Below are positions 44,101 to 53,732 of a stretch of 64,000 nucleotides of DNA, in pieces. The position numbers and the translations under genes were made by a program. Under the pieces are notes generated by a model, which saw only the letters and a program-made list of their open reading frames with translations, did not search any database and was not told where the DNA came from. Source of the DNA: Gonocerus acuteangulatus. Its lineage: Eukaryota; Arthropoda; Insecta; Hemiptera; Coreidae. Numbering within the stretch: position 1 is the stretch's first letter; each line of letters begins with the position of its first letter. The stretch is from assembly GCA_946811695.1 (NCBI GenBank), contig OX328123.1:151919840-151983839 (forward strand), given 5' to 3'.

Positions 44101-44847
44101 TTGTGAAGTCATTAGTTTGTCGGTAATGTGGCTTCGGAAAGAGTCCCAGTCAGCTTTTTTAGTGTTGTACCTTCTACTTCCGTTAAACAGTTGTCTAAAA
44201 GTATTCTGTTTAAGGAAAATGGGAAAGTGATCACTACCGTGAGAGTCGGGACTCACTTCCCAAGAGAACCGTGTGTATATGTCAGGTGTACATAGTGTTA
44301 CGTCTATGTTCGTAAGCGTCCCTGTTCGTGGGCAGAGGTGAGTCGGTAAGTCGTTGTTGAGGCAGAGTAAATCATTCTGTTCAAACATGTTTTGTAGTTG
44401 GACACCTTTACTATTACTGACCGAGGAATGCCACATTTCGCTGTTAGCATTAAGGTCCCCTAAGAACAATAAAGGCGTCGGTAATTGTGTCAGTAAGTCA
44501 TTGAGTTCGTGAACGTCTATGGGCTCACTTGGTGGAAGATAAACACAACACACAGTTAGACGAAAAGGAACATGTACCGAGACAGCTACTGCTTGGATAG
44601 TTGTCCTCAGCGGAACAAGTTCGCTGTGGATGCTATCCTCTACTAATATCGCAACTCCGCCACAAGCTCTACCACCCAAGGAGTAGTCTCTCCTATAGAG
44701 GGAATAGCCATGTATGCTGAATTCCTTACCTTGTTGAAGGTGTGTTTCTTGAAGTGCAATGATTTGTGGTTTTGACTGGCTCAGAAGTAATTTCAGATCA
44801 GCAATGTGTCTGGAAATTCCGTTAATATTCCATTGCAGGACGGACAT
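41191..44847 (-). CDS. LINE-A ORF2: endonuclease, reverse transcriptase, RNase H
   Basis: 1218 residues. APE-type endonuclease at 1-215 (Asn7 in WNING, Glu34, GDLNA at 130-134, GSDHFP with Asp206-His207). Reverse transcriptase about 470-760 (Asp574 in SLDLEKAFDRVW, YADD at 662-665). RNase H about 955-1080 (Asp961 in TDGSK, Glu994, Asp1018, Asp1071). C-terminal CCHC: Cys1163, Cys1166, His1174, Cys1179. All catalytic residues expected for the family are present. It nicks target DNA and copies its own RNA. RNase H points to the I-type group rather than true jockey. Confidence 0.92.
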   Translation of the reverse strand: MSVLQWNINGISRHIADLKLLLSQSKPQIIALQETHLQQGKEFSIHGYSLYRRDYSLGGRACGGVAILVEDSIHSELVPLRTTIQAVAVSVHVPFRLTVCCVYLPPSEPIDVHELNDLLTQLPTPLLFLGDLNANSEMWHSSVSNSKGVQLQNMFEQNDLLCLNNDLPTHLCPRTGTLTNIDVTLCTPDIYTRFSWEVSPDSHGSDHFPIFLKQNTFRQLFNGSRRYNTKKADWDSFRSHITDKLMTSQPKTMHDLNSIIIEAANLSIPMTKDKYRKIPVPWWNDDCKTAVRGRRKALNLFRRNPSDVNLLTYKKAKAKAQWTIKNSKKKCWVDFLSNLNRNTPKQEIWTKIKQIQHKNYRPPITGIDYLNNTVTDQQQISNIIGEHFTRISSTDNYTHEFLQYRLNAENTELQITNKHDHPLNDQLTLNELTHALSTVNLTSPGPNRLTYDMYKNLPDIGLVTLLDIFNDIYQSGAYPHFWNESVVVPVLKKGKDSKLPSSFRPISMTNCCSKLLEKIVNKRIIWFLEHNKLLSSYQCGFRPQHSTTHHIAKVENDILDAFVNKRSILAVSLDLEKAFDRVWRRLILSQLLEWGVQGEVLKYLHSYLSHRTFRVRLGTALSDVFLQENGVPQGGVLSTTLFNIAVNSVVGCIPQGVSYCQYADDLLIYTSYKQLNNGQQQIQNTLNNLEKWCEVTGFKFSKDKTKYIIFSRKRETQIAQLTLHQAAIDRTDLLTFLGMTLDRKLTWLPHLKGLLNKCKKSLNLLRILSNTKWGADKCTMLTFYRSYTRSLLDYGCVAYSSASPTALKLLNTIHNTGLRLATGAFRTSPSESLCALAGEPPLHIRRRMLCSKFIIKAKGLGTPCVSDFINNVNFNRYKITNFKRKPLIIRVLEDRRFHNLTDTHILTNTYADIPPWRVKNFKIDLTLTKHKKSEPSSSTFYKHLANLILRQDTDVLYAYTDGSKTKFGTGAAAIVDNNTYLLRLPDETTIYTAELYGIQLALTNIQDRGNDNIAICTDSLSSLLSMRNIYSTHPIINNIFSQIYILQNNNKHITFIWLPGHEDIKLSTAVDLQAKQATKRPTPDLKTVTSSDLYKTLQTNILYEWESEWLKTDAKLREIKNTTKAWKNEYFSRRDEVILDRLRIGHTLLTHSYLLDRKDRPTCRYCNETLTVKHILTNCRQRNNLTIPYDLHDILTEGSPHISTLLRYLKHTKLYSKM

Positions 44848-45307
44848 GAAATTAGTTTTGCTCTAAAAATATAAAAAGCACAGAATTTGAGCCTGAATTT
44901 AAAAACTAGTATTACAAAAGTTATGTTGGTAAAATTAATGTGTAATTTGATTCCAATATAGAAATTATAGGATAAATACCACACAGATTTATGATACCAA
45001 AATATACGTATTTCATAATTAAAATACGAGATAAAATTGTAAATTCTTTCAAAAAATGTATGATATTTGAGCGTATTATAGAAGAGGTTAGAAATTCTGT
45101 TAAGAGCTGTACGACGTTTAAATTTAAAATTGATGGGAAAATTAGAAGATAGAAGTTGCTGTAGTAGTTTAACAGAAATTAAAGTAGCATCGATAGTGGA
45201 AATTGCGTAACATGAAGAATGAAACACCATTTTAAATGAGGTAAAATGAGACGTTAACAGAAAGAAACATAAGAATAACATAATAATAAAATAGTGGAAG
45301 TCCAGTT
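44848..45307 (-). other. LINE-A inter-ORF spacer
   Basis: 460 bp, AT-rich, between the ORF1 stop and the ORF2 start. LINE ORFs usually overlap or sit close together. A 162-codon minus frame (44793-45281) is open across it but is low-complexity and hydrophobic, with no recognised domain. It may hold an internal entry signal for ORF2 or be an inserted sequence. Confidence 0.5.
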
Positions 45308-46453
45308 TTACTGTTTTTTTGAATTACTTATGTCCTTTTGTCCGTCAGTCGGTGTTTTCTTTTTATACCGTCGTCTTCGGGGTGGCGTTTCACTTCTTGT
45401 CAGTTCAGGTTCTTCCTGGCTTTCAGGCTGAATCCTTGGAGTGGTTGATTCATCGGAGCCGGCCCTGGATCGGTAACTACAGGAGGCATCTTTTGGCACT
45501 GGGATATTTTCTTTGCGAAGATTCACAGCTTCAGCACCACTAGAGTTCTCGACTAGCAGCTTCTCCAGGACTTGTAACCTCCTGCTCATCGACTCTACTA
45601 AAGCAGTCAGGTTATCTAGTCCTTCCATATTTAAGGGAGAATTCATCGTCTTTTTGGCGTATGTCTCTGTTCTTGAGCTCTTTACCCTCCGTTTTGCCTC
45701 AGGATAGGTAAGGTTTTGGTGTAGCATAGTCTTCTTCACCTCAAACTCTTCAGCATATATGGGACAGAGTTTAGCGGTTGTTCGATGTTCTCCTCCACAA
45801 AGACAACACTGAACTTTAGTGCATCCAATTTCATGTTGAGGCTCAGAGCATTTCCTGCAAACTTGCTCCTTCTTGCAGAAAGCCTTATGATGGCCTAGTA
45901 AGCCGCACCTATAGCAGATGAGAGGTGGAGGTATATACATACGAACAGCTACAGAGATATACCCTATAAGCAGCCTTTCTGGGAGTTGGGGCGTATCAAA
46001 GGTCGCCATGAAGAGTGCTGACCTTTTAGAAGGATCTCCAAGTCGTCTAATGTGACTGATATTCTGTTCTTTCAATTCATGAAGAATTTCTTCTTCATTG
46101 ATATCACGTAATTCGGAACAGAAAAAGACACCTCTTGACTGATTCAGGGTTTTGTGAGGCTGAACTGTTATTTTGTATCTGCCAAAGGTGTTTTGATTTT
46201 GAAGTTTTATTGATACTTCGTTTTTGGGCGAGTCTAGAAACAGTAAGCCTGATCTTCGCAGTTTCTTAACCTGGATGTTCTTTCCCATTGAAGACAACCA
46301 GCGATTTATTTCAAATGGATTAATATCATTAAAAGTCTTTGCTTGGTCCTCTAATTTAACTATAAAGTAGCGAGGTATATTTATAACCTGTTCGGATTGT
46401 TTAAACCAGTCCTTCTTCTCTACAGTTCGCTTCTCCATCTTGTTGTTAGTCAT
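45308..46453 (-). CDS. LINE-A ORF1: Gag-like nucleic-acid-binding protein
   Basis: 381 residues. N-terminal region resembles the RNA-binding portion of I-type ORF1 proteins, followed by three zinc knuckles: Cys180-Cys183-His188-Cys193, Cys199-Cys202-His207-Cys211, and Cys216-Cys219-His223-Cys230. A short heptad-like segment (LTALVESMSRRLQVLEKLL at about 282-300) may oligomerise, and the tail is charged with an RRRRYKKK patch. Expected to coat the element RNA. No stop or frameshift. Confidence 0.88.
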   Translation of the reverse strand: MTNNKMEKRTVEKKDWFKQSEQVINIPRYFIVKLEDQAKTFNDINPFEINRWLSSMGKNIQVKKLRRSGLLFLDSPKNEVSIKLQNQNTFGRYKITVQPHKTLNQSRGVFFCSELRDINEEEILHELKEQNISHIRRLGDPSKRSALFMATFDTPQLPERLLIGYISVAVRMYIPPPLICYRCGLLGHHKAFCKKEQVCRKCSEPQHEIGCTKVQCCLCGGEHRTTAKLCPIYAEEFEVKKTMLHQNLTYPEAKRRVKSSRTETYAKKTMNSPLNMEGLDNLTALVESMSRRLQVLEKLLVENSSGAEAVNLRKENIPVPKDASCSYRSRAGSDESTTPRIQPESQEEPELTRSETPPRRRRYKKKTPTDGQKDISNSKKQ

Positions 46454-46794
46454 TTTGAACTAAACTTACAATATATTGATGTTCAGAGTTAGTGCTATCA
46501 GCAATTCTTTGGAGAATAAGAATCTTATGCTTTTATTCATAAATTGCAAACATATGTTCTCGGTTGGTAATTAAAATATTTTAATATCACACATTTTATA
46601 TAGAGTTTATTGTACTTAAAACGATAGCTCAGAATTACATTCTTTACGTGCTTAAGATTAGAAGAGACTGGCAAAGCCCTCACAGGAATGCTTCCTGATG
46701 AATACTGAGAGCGAAGGGGTGGTTTGGGGAGAAGCTCTCTCAAGCTGTAGTTCAAACATTTGCCAGCAGGAGCAGCACTGACTTACCGCCCCCA

Positions 46795-47005
46795 AGTTGA
46801 GGGGTGGCTCGCCAGATAGCAGCACCAGTCCATATCATCCCCATTAGTACCGCCAAAGCAATTCCGTTCGAACTTCGCCTTTGCCCGGGACACGTGTTTC
46901 TTTAACATAATGTAGGCTTTCAAAGAAAATGTCGCTATTAAGTTTGTAACCATGTCAGCACGACCTCTCCGATCATCCTGATATGTTCGGAAATTGGCTC
47001 CACTG
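46795..47005 (-). CDS. Candidate internal exon, product unknown
   Basis: The minus strand has TTAATTTCCAG as acceptor, 70 open codons, and GGGCG then GTAAGT as donor. It reads GANFRTYQDDRRGRADMVTN, SLKAYIMLKKHVSRAKAKFE and GDDMDWCCYLASHPSTWG. Composition is GC-richer than the flanks and looks coding. LINE-A begins right after the donor. I do not recognise the protein; it may be a host exon or coding debris of an older element. Confidence 0.35.
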
Positions 47006-47159
47006 GAAATTAATTTTTTATTTTTATTTATTTGTTTGTTCTTTGTTTTAATGCAATACCCTTTACAAAGGAGTGTGTGCACATATTTCATGTTTTTGCA
47101 TACAAATTCCTTACATTTCAAGATTTCTAACCCTAAATTATAATACAACTACATGCCAC

Positions 47160-47639
47160 AATAAATATACTTTAACAATCTATATTACAAAAAACAGCAA
47201 GCTAATTATTTGGGTATATGCTAGATGACGTAAGCCGTAAATAGATCTAAATAATAACAATAAACAATATAGTAAAATAAAATACATGCCATAAGAAATA
47301 ATTTAAGAAATTGTAACGTAATGAAAGCACAAAAAATAAACGTAAACAGATTCAACTACAAACAAGTAATATAATGCAAACAATATGCTATGCAAAGAAT
47401 ACAAAATACAAAACAAAAGTAATTCAGAAAAGAGGAAAAATTATCTGTATGCGTATATACCACAAACATACTTACATAGATACCCTTACTGACGCACTTA
47501 CATACACGCATATACTCCCATACATACACATAACATTCGTAGTATAAAAATATGTATACATATGCATAATACGAATATAATTATTATAAATTAAGACTAT
47601 TTACAAATACAAATAATTAAGACTATTTACAAATAGTGT
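47160..47639. other. AT-rich stretch, small direct repeat only
   Basis: No gene seen. ATTAAGACTATTTACAAATA occurs twice at 47592-47634. Confidence 0.45.
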
Positions 47640-47808
47640 TAAGGCGTGAGCGCTTAACACTCCGTGCTAAGGGTCGTGGGTTCGATTCCCACTAGGGGTG
47701 GTGGCTTTTCTTTAGAAAAAAGAAAAGGCATCACCCTTATCCTGGCTAGAAAAGGGTGGTAACCTATAGATAACCCGTCCTAAAATTCTTAGTTAATAAT
47801 AAATGGAC
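47640..47808 (+). mobile_element. tRNA-derived SINE, third family (SINE-3)
   Basis: A B box (GTGGGTTCGATTCCCAC with a pairing T-arm stem) sits in a tRNA-like head (GTGAGCGCTTAACACTCCGT, GCTAAGGGTCG). A body with GGGTGGTGGCTTTTC and AACCTATAGATAACCCGTCC follows. The head of another copy lies at about 31966. It abuts the 3' end of LINE-B. Confidence 0.55.
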
Positions 47809-47975
47809 GTTAAAATTAAAATTAAAACAAATACCTAACACATGCTTTGATAAATAAGTTATGTGGTTCTGGTTATTTTTAATCTTTTGAATTAAATTTC
47901 TGTTGCAAAAGTTCTTAAGTTTAAGGAAATGGTTAAAAATATGTACAAATTACGAGCCTGGGATAGATTCACGTT

Positions 47976-49487
47976 TCATATAAACAGATTAACGTTCTCG
48001 CGAGTTGTGTGCAGTAACTCTGGAAGATAGACCGACCTATAGGAGTTGTAGATGGGGCAGGCAACTAGTAAGGGGTAGATATCTTGTTGTTGGTTCTCGC
48101 GAGTTGTGTGTAGTAACTCTGGAAGATAGACCGACCTATAGGAGTTGTAGATGGGGCAGGCAACTAGTAAGGGGTAGATATCTTGTTGTTGGTTCTCGCG
48201 AGTTGTGTGTAGTAACTCTGGAAGATAGACCGACCTATAGGAGTTGTAGATGGAACAGGCAACTAGTAAGGGGTAGATATCTTGTTGTTGGTTCTCGCGA
48301 GTTGTGTGTAGTAACTCTGGAAGATAGACCGACCTATAGGAGTTGTAGATGGGGCAGGCAACTAGTAAGGGGTAGATATCTTGTTGTTGGTTCTCGCGAG
48401 TTGTGTGCAGTAACTCTGGAAGATAGACCGACCTATAGGAGTTGTAGATGGGGCAGGCAACTAGTAAGGGGTAGATATCTTGTTGTTGGTTCTCGCGAGT
48501 TGTGTGTAGTAACTCTGGAAGATAGACCGACCTATAGGAGTTGTAGATGGGGCAGGCAACTAGTAAGGGGTAGATATCTTGTTGTTGGTTCTCGCGAGTT
48601 GTGTGTAGTAACTCTGGAAGATAGACCGACCTATAGGAGTTGTAGATGGAACAGACAACTAGTAAGGGGTAGATATCTTGTTGTTGGTTCTCGCGAGTTG
48701 TGTGTAGTAACTCTGGAAGATAGACCGACCTATAGTAGTTGTAGATGGGGCAGGCAACTAGTAAGTGGTAGATATCTTGTTGTTGGTTCTTGCGAGATGT
48801 GTGCAGTAACTCTGGAAGATAGACCGACCTATAGGGGTTGTAGACGGGGCAGGGAACTAGTAAGTGGTAGATATCTTGTTGTTGGTTCTTGCGAGATGTG
48901 TGCAGTAACTCTGGAAGATAGACCGACCTATAGGGGTTGTAGACGGGGCAGGCAACTAGTAAGGGGTAGATATCTTGTTGATTGCTATTGCATATTGGAC
49001 AGGTTATTTGTGGGTTTAGTATTATTGTTGACTTCCTATAGCTAAGTTTTATAAAGTTTATACTTGACGTTCGAATCTGTGCAATTATTCTCCGGAATGG
49101 GAAGGGAAGGCTTGGGGTTTTCCAATAGGGCTCCAAAAAATGCTTATAAAGGGGGCAATAGTTGGATTGGTTCGCTCTATTAATATCTTGCTCTACCAAA
49201 TATGATGCAAAACTATTTAAAATATTTCTAATCTCCGATCTTCTGTAATTCAGAGCCATAAGACGAGAGAGTGTCTCCCCTTGTTGGAAGGAATCCATCA
49301 CTTTTTTTATTTGTAAAAACCAATTACATCTGACTTGATTAAATTTGACTTGATTCGGTAATCTTTCCGCTAGCTCTACAAGTCTTTGTAAACAAATCTT
49401 TGGGTATCTCTTTTCAGACATATTCATAATGTTGTCGATCCAGGTTAAGGATTGCTTCAGGTAATTCCATGAGATTTGATTTAACAC
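47976..49487 (-). pseudogene. LINE-B ORF2 C-terminus expanded by a 33-residue repeat
   Basis: 503 open codons. Residues 1-165 look like the region after RT in LINE ORF2 proteins (RLVELAERLPNQVKFNQVRC, FRRIIAQIRTSSINFIKLSY), leading to a CCHC (CPIC, eight residues, H or P, LLVAC). From about 169 to the end the CCHC second half is repeated about ten times (QQDIYPLLVACPIYNSYRSV, YLPELLHTTRE). Most units have Pro where the zinc-binding His would be. Still open but lacking RT, so not functional as a LINE enzyme. Confidence 0.75.
48002..48985. repeat. 99-bp coding-frame minisatellite, about 10 copies
   Basis: Units start at 48002 and every 99 bp to 48893. Variants (TGTGCAG vs TGTGTAG; GGGGCAGG vs GGAACAG) follow the same order in units 1-4 and 5-8, indicating a 396-bp higher-order duplication. 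As 99 is a multiple of three and no stop occurs, both strands are open: 503 codons minus, 346 plus. The plus ORF is a by-product. Confidence 0.95.
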
Positions 49488-49988
49488 CAGTCTCTAGCCT
49501 AACCAGGTAATCAGGTGTAGACTTGTTGAGTCCCAGAATTCTTTTGGAAAAAGCCTATCCTGTCCAAATATGGAAATGCCCAGACTATCCCAAAGTAAAC
49601 ATACATCCCTAACCACACTTCCCGCGATGTTTGTCTTTACTACCGCCCTAGTCACAGCTTTCAGAAAGACACCAGTCCGCGAGAATTTCACACCAAGGTA
49701 AGTGGCTCACCTTTACAGCAGGTACGGACATACTGCTTGAGAACCCGGTATAGAGACTGTTTCTTCCATATGATGGGTTTCAAAGCAGCAGAGAAGGTCC
49801 AGGTCCGAGAAATATCCATAAGTCGAGAGGTTATGGAGGCCCCTGCAGTTCCAGACCTACACGCGGCCAGGGGTGACTTCTTTCAACTTGAGAGATCTTG
49901 ATCTGATGCTGAAAGTCTTCGATTTAGTTTCAATACAAATAACGCTATATTCAGTTGGCCGGATGACCCGGCCTTTCTAGATAAAAAA

Positions 49989-50546
49989 TCATTCATCGAT
50001 ACTTGTGACCTTTCTCTTCTTCTGAGGACTGTGAACTTGATCCAGCTGTCCTTGCAAGTCCTGGTGACGATTCTCCATTGTATGCTGTGCAGGGCCAACA
50101 GAAGCAACTTCCTGGCTTACGAATCTCCCACTCCGCAGCTCATCGATGGAATATTGAATTACATTATTCGCTGCTTTCGTCCCGTTATATTTAGCAATGA
50201 GACCTTTATCTCTTGCTGATTTTCTGTAAGGCCAGATTTGTTTCCTCGTCTTGATCTCCTCTGGGCTGTAATCCCAGGACATACGAACACTGGAGTCAGA
50301 AATATTCCGAGAAGTTCTTAAGATTTGGAGTTTTCTGCGAATAGAGAGAAATTTTATGAGAATAGGACGATTTCTGACAGTTTTTCTTCCTATTCGTTTG
50401 ATGAAGTCTATTTCAATCAGACTAATATTGACAAGAAGTTCTTTTAAGAAGAAGGATATAATGATTTCCTCTAGATTCTCCGGGGTTTCGTTTTCAGACA
50501 CAGTCACATTAAAAATTAGATTATTTTTACCTCTTAGAAATTTCAT
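49989..50546 (-). pseudogene. LINE-B ORF1, C-terminal part
   Basis: 185 residues with an RNA-binding fold typical of LINE ORF1 proteins: NLIFNVTVSENETPENLEEI, ISLIEIDFIKRIGRKTVRNR, PILIKFLSIRRKLQILRTSR and ISDSSVRMSWDYSPEEIKTR. It ends in a basic tail (KKRKV). The N-terminal coiled coil is separated from it by the insertion at 50557-51050, so the gene is broken. Confidence 0.65.
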
Positions 50547-50556
50547 TTATTTTTTC

Positions 50557-51050
50557 GATTACTAAATGAAGGGTATTAATTAATAATACCAAACAGGTGA
50601 AGAATAGCCCTTCAAAAATTTTTCAAACTTTCCATTTATTCCTCCATCACAACGTTTCGGACACACAGGTCCATCCTCAGGCAATCATGTCCTGTTCATT
50701 ACTCTAGTTACACTAAAACAGTCATACAATAAATAAACATGATTCCTGTAAGGAACCAAGTCAAATTACACCTACATCAATTAAACACTCATTATCACAT
50801 AAATAATAAATAAATACATAATTAATTATAATGAGTGTTTAATTGATGTAGGTGTAATTTGACTTGGTTCCTTACAGGAATCATGTTTATTTATTGTATG
50901 ACTGTTTTAGTGTAACTAGAGTAATGAACAGGACATGATTGCCTGAGGATGGACCTGTGTTTCCGAAACGTTGTGATGGAGGAATAAATGGAAAGTTTGA
51001 AAAATTTTTGAAGGGTTATTCTTCACCTGTTTGGTATTATTTATTTTTTC
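50557..51050. mobile_element. 494-bp palindromic retro-insertion with 12-bp duplication
   Basis: Arms 50582-50795 and 50828-51041 (214 bp each, only a couple of mismatches) surround a 32-nt AT loop. ATTTATTTTTTC lies at 50545-50556 and 51039-51050 as a direct duplication. Each arm holds the hammerhead-like motif, pointing outward (50680 to 50654 minus; 50943 to 50969 plus). A 12-bp duplication fits target-primed insertion of an inverted dimer rather than a cut-and-paste MITE. Confidence 0.85.
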
Positions 51051-51242
51051 TTTAGTGCAAGTTTCAAACTGATGCTGAGCATTTTCTAAAGACTTTAGCC
51101 TGGACTTTGTGAGGCCTAATTCATTTTTAAATTGTTCCATCATGACTCTCATGGCTTGGACATCTTCATTGCCTTTTTTAATTTCATTTTTTGTCCCTAA
51201 TAAGAGATCTGTTATGGACTGCAACGATACTGGGTCTGTCAT
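51045..51242 (-). pseudogene. LINE-B ORF1, N-terminal coiled-coil part
   Basis: About 66 residues from ATG: LQSITDLLLGTKNEIKKGNE, VQAMRVMMEQFKNELGLTKS and RLKSLENAQHQF. Heptad spacing suggests a coiled coil, as in many LINE ORF1 N-termini. The reading frame runs into the palindromic insertion. Confidence 0.6.
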
Positions 51243-51827
51243 TTTATCGGGTTATGAGGTATTTAATAAACTTTATTTTATATGTGAACAGGTATTTTTT
51301 TTCTTTTATTGGGTAGACATTCAGTGACACACTTTAATTGTATTACTTATCGTAGGTGCGTAAATAATTACTTAGATGTTTACGTTAAAACAAGGTGACA
51401 TACACCTGTTTAATAGATGAAAGTATACTGGCTACAGAGGCTGCGGTTATCATAATCAGTAATAGGTGGGGATAGGCGCATGCGTAATAACCTAATTAAT
51501 AATAATAATAATAACCTAGGCCGGCCATACACGTTCCGGTATACCGGAGAGGTATACCTGCGCAGGTGTACCTCTCCGGTATACCGGAACAGGCAAGAGC
51601 CCACACACGCTCCGGTTTACCTATACAGGTGTACCTTTCCGGTATACCGGAAGAGGCGAGAGCCCACACACGCTCCGGTAAACCGGACAGGTGAACGATT
51701 GCTGCAGTCTAGAAATGGCGGATCGACAGGATGATGTCATTGCGTTGGTGGGGTTTTTAGTGGCTATAAACAGCAAAAAACTCGGGACTCATACGGCCCG
51801 ATATTATGTTTGAAATTATGAATGCCA

Positions 51828-51890
<63 letters not shown>

Positions 51891-51894
51891 CAGT

Positions 51895-52585
51895 AATTTT
51901 ATATAATAGTAATTTAAAATAAAATAAATTTTTTATAATGGAAAAGAAAATCACTCTGATAATAAATTACAATATAATAAGTTTATTTAGTCAGACCGTA
52001 CAAAACAAGATTAAACTAGTGAGTGAATGAAATAAACAACAATACGGTTGGAGACACAAGTCTGTGAGGACTTCATAGGCTATGAGGCTCCAACAATTAC
52101 CCTCAACAATGGTGATTGTTGGATTTTACACGTGTTTTTTCTTTTTAATTAATTAGAAGTAATATAATATTTGCACAATGTATAATTTCAATTAATATAA
52201 GAACAAGATTTGATGAATTAAAAAATTATATACTAAAAGAATCTGGTAAAACTAATCCAAATAAATAAATTGAGAAATATTAATATAGAAATTTGAGATA
52301 TAAAGCCTTCATTACTTTATCATTTACTAAAAATTAAGAGTTATTACAGATTGAAAAACTGCTCAGGAAATATAATATAATGCATTACTTTGTACTATGT
52401 TAACTCGCTTAGAGCAATGAAAGGGTTAATCAAGTATATTATATATAGATTTTTCTGTTTACATATGGGTGCTCCCATTCAGTCTTGTATCAAATGATAC
52501 CACTAAAATCACTAAAGTAGTTTGCCAATGGGTTGGCAGGTTCGTCATGGGTTCTGAGTAGAGAATGTCTGGCTTGATGTGAAAA
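51895..52585. other. Harbinger interior, no coding recognised
   Basis: AT-rich; the expected N-terminal part of the transposase is missing or too decayed to read. Confidence 0.4.
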
Positions 52586-52586
52586 G

Positions 52587-52919
52587 GTGCCTTATGTTTT
52601 TGTAGCCGATGACGCCTTTCCTCTCACAACTATCATTATGAAGCCTTTTCGTCAAGCGCAACTAGATTCAGCTGACAAAGAGATTTACAACTACCGCGTT
52701 TCAAGAGCAAGACACGTTGTTGAAAATAGCTTTGGAATACTTTCAGCTAGATTCCGGGTCTTTCACACTCAAATAAATTTGGTCCCAGAAAACATAATGA
52801 AGGTAGTGAAGGCAACTTGCGCATTGCATAATTTTTTGATTGCACAACAAGCAAATTCTTACGCCCCAGCAGTACATATCAAGAAACTTGTGATGGGACT
52901 ATTGCTAATCCAGGTTTAG
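52587..52919 (+). pseudogene. Harbinger transposase C-terminal fragment
   Basis: Reads PYVFVADDAFPLTTIIMKPF, YNYRVSRARHVVENSFGILS and RFRVFHTQINLVPENIMKVV, then ATCALHNFL. These are the second Asp block (VADDAFPL) and the C-terminal N-RRSRARRVVENAFG-like block with its Glu in DDE_Tnp_4 transposases. The first catalytic Asp and N-terminus are absent. A shifted frame continues to about 53020. Confidence 0.8.
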
Positions 52920-53206
52920 ATTCCTCTGAATCAAACATGATCCCATTGCAGCGTCTTAACCAAGGGAACATGGTTGATGCTGCTAAACGGCTAAGAAATG
53001 CCTACACATACATCCTACTTTGTGAATGAAGGTAAAGTTTCATGGCAAGACACACGGGTGTATAGAAACAAAAAGTAGACTGAATTCTTGAGTAGTTTAT
53101 TCACTCGTATAGTGTTTAAAATTATCATTTGATTATATATATCCTGGAAGTGTATTGTGAAATGTGCTATTAAATGTTTTAGAATTCTATAAAACTGTAT
53201 TGTAAT

Positions 53207-53611
53207 TTATATGTACTTACTTCATCAATCTCGCTTCCATCTTCATCGTCCAAGTTTGAAGATGAAGTACTGGCCACATCGTTGTCTCCTGAGAAGTCGA
53301 AGAGGTCGAAGTACCATTACTGTGGGAAGTAGACATCCTCCGTACCCGCTCCAGATTTCATTGAAAAATCCCGTTTTTTCTTCTCCTTGCGCACGTTGCT
53401 TCTGAGGTTGTTAATTTTTTTTTTTTTACCACCATACTCTTATTCGCATCGGGCTCAATTTCTTTTAATTTGATTATAAGTCTGTCATAAGCGGCCTCCC
53501 TCACGTCAGGGTTGTGATATTCTTTGCTCTTTACAAGCCATAAACAAGGTTCTGACCGATAAATTTCGATGAATTCCTGCAGAATTTGGTTTCGTTTGCG
53601 GACAGACATGA
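53207..53611 (-). pseudogene. Harbinger MADF (Myb/SANT-like) protein, frameshifted
   Basis: Starts MSVRKRNQILQEFIEIYRSE then PCLWLVKSKEYHNPDVREAA and LKEIEPDANKSMVVKK, a MADF DNA-binding domain. A length change in the T-run at 53415-53427 throws the frame. In another frame it continues NNLRSNVRKEKK, a stop, and SSSNLDDEDGSEIDE before a GTAAGT donor near 53212. Known Harbinger second proteins bring the transposase to DNA. Confidence 0.7.
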
Positions 53612-53732
53612 TAAAAAAAACACTGACACGCAAGTACAGAGAATATGCAGTAAATAAATCACCACACGAAGCTATCTGATCAGAGTATTTGCCACAACTA
53701 ATCTCACGCCTGCGCAGGTATACCGGATGACT

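Larger units (their letters stand above)
40932..46785 (-). mobile_element. LINE-A: near-complete I/jockey-type non-LTR retrotransposon
   Basis: Order on the minus strand: 5' region (46454 to about 46785, start CAGTGCTGC after GTAAGT), ORF1 46453-45308, spacer of 460 bp, ORF2 44847-41191, 3' region ending in AAATAAAATAAA near 40932. Both ORFs are open throughout. The copy at 10448-11166 is its close, truncated sister, which fixes the 3' end. No target-site duplication was found, so the 5' limit is approximate. Confidence 0.85.
47812..51242 (-). mobile_element. LINE-B: decayed non-LTR retrotransposon
   Basis: Order on the minus strand: ORF1 N-terminal coiled-coil part (51242-51045), a palindromic insertion, ORF1 remainder (50546-49989), heavily deleted ORF2 remnants (49980-49490), an ORF2 C-terminal region with a tandem array (49487-47976), and a 3' region ending in TTTTAA-type repeats near 47812. 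Most of the endonuclease and all catalytic RT blocks are missing. Confidence 0.65.

Noticed and set aside
44793..45281. 162-codon ORF between LINE-A ORF1 and ORF2 as a third protein
   Set aside because: AT-driven Phe/Ile/Tyr composition, overlap with ORF2 in another frame, and no domain; kept only as a spacer observation.
48005..49045. 346-codon plus-strand ORF as a Cys/Arg-rich repeat protein
   Set aside because: It is the complement of the 99-bp array whose minus frame continues into LINE-B ORF2; the plus frame is open only because the unit length is a multiple of three.
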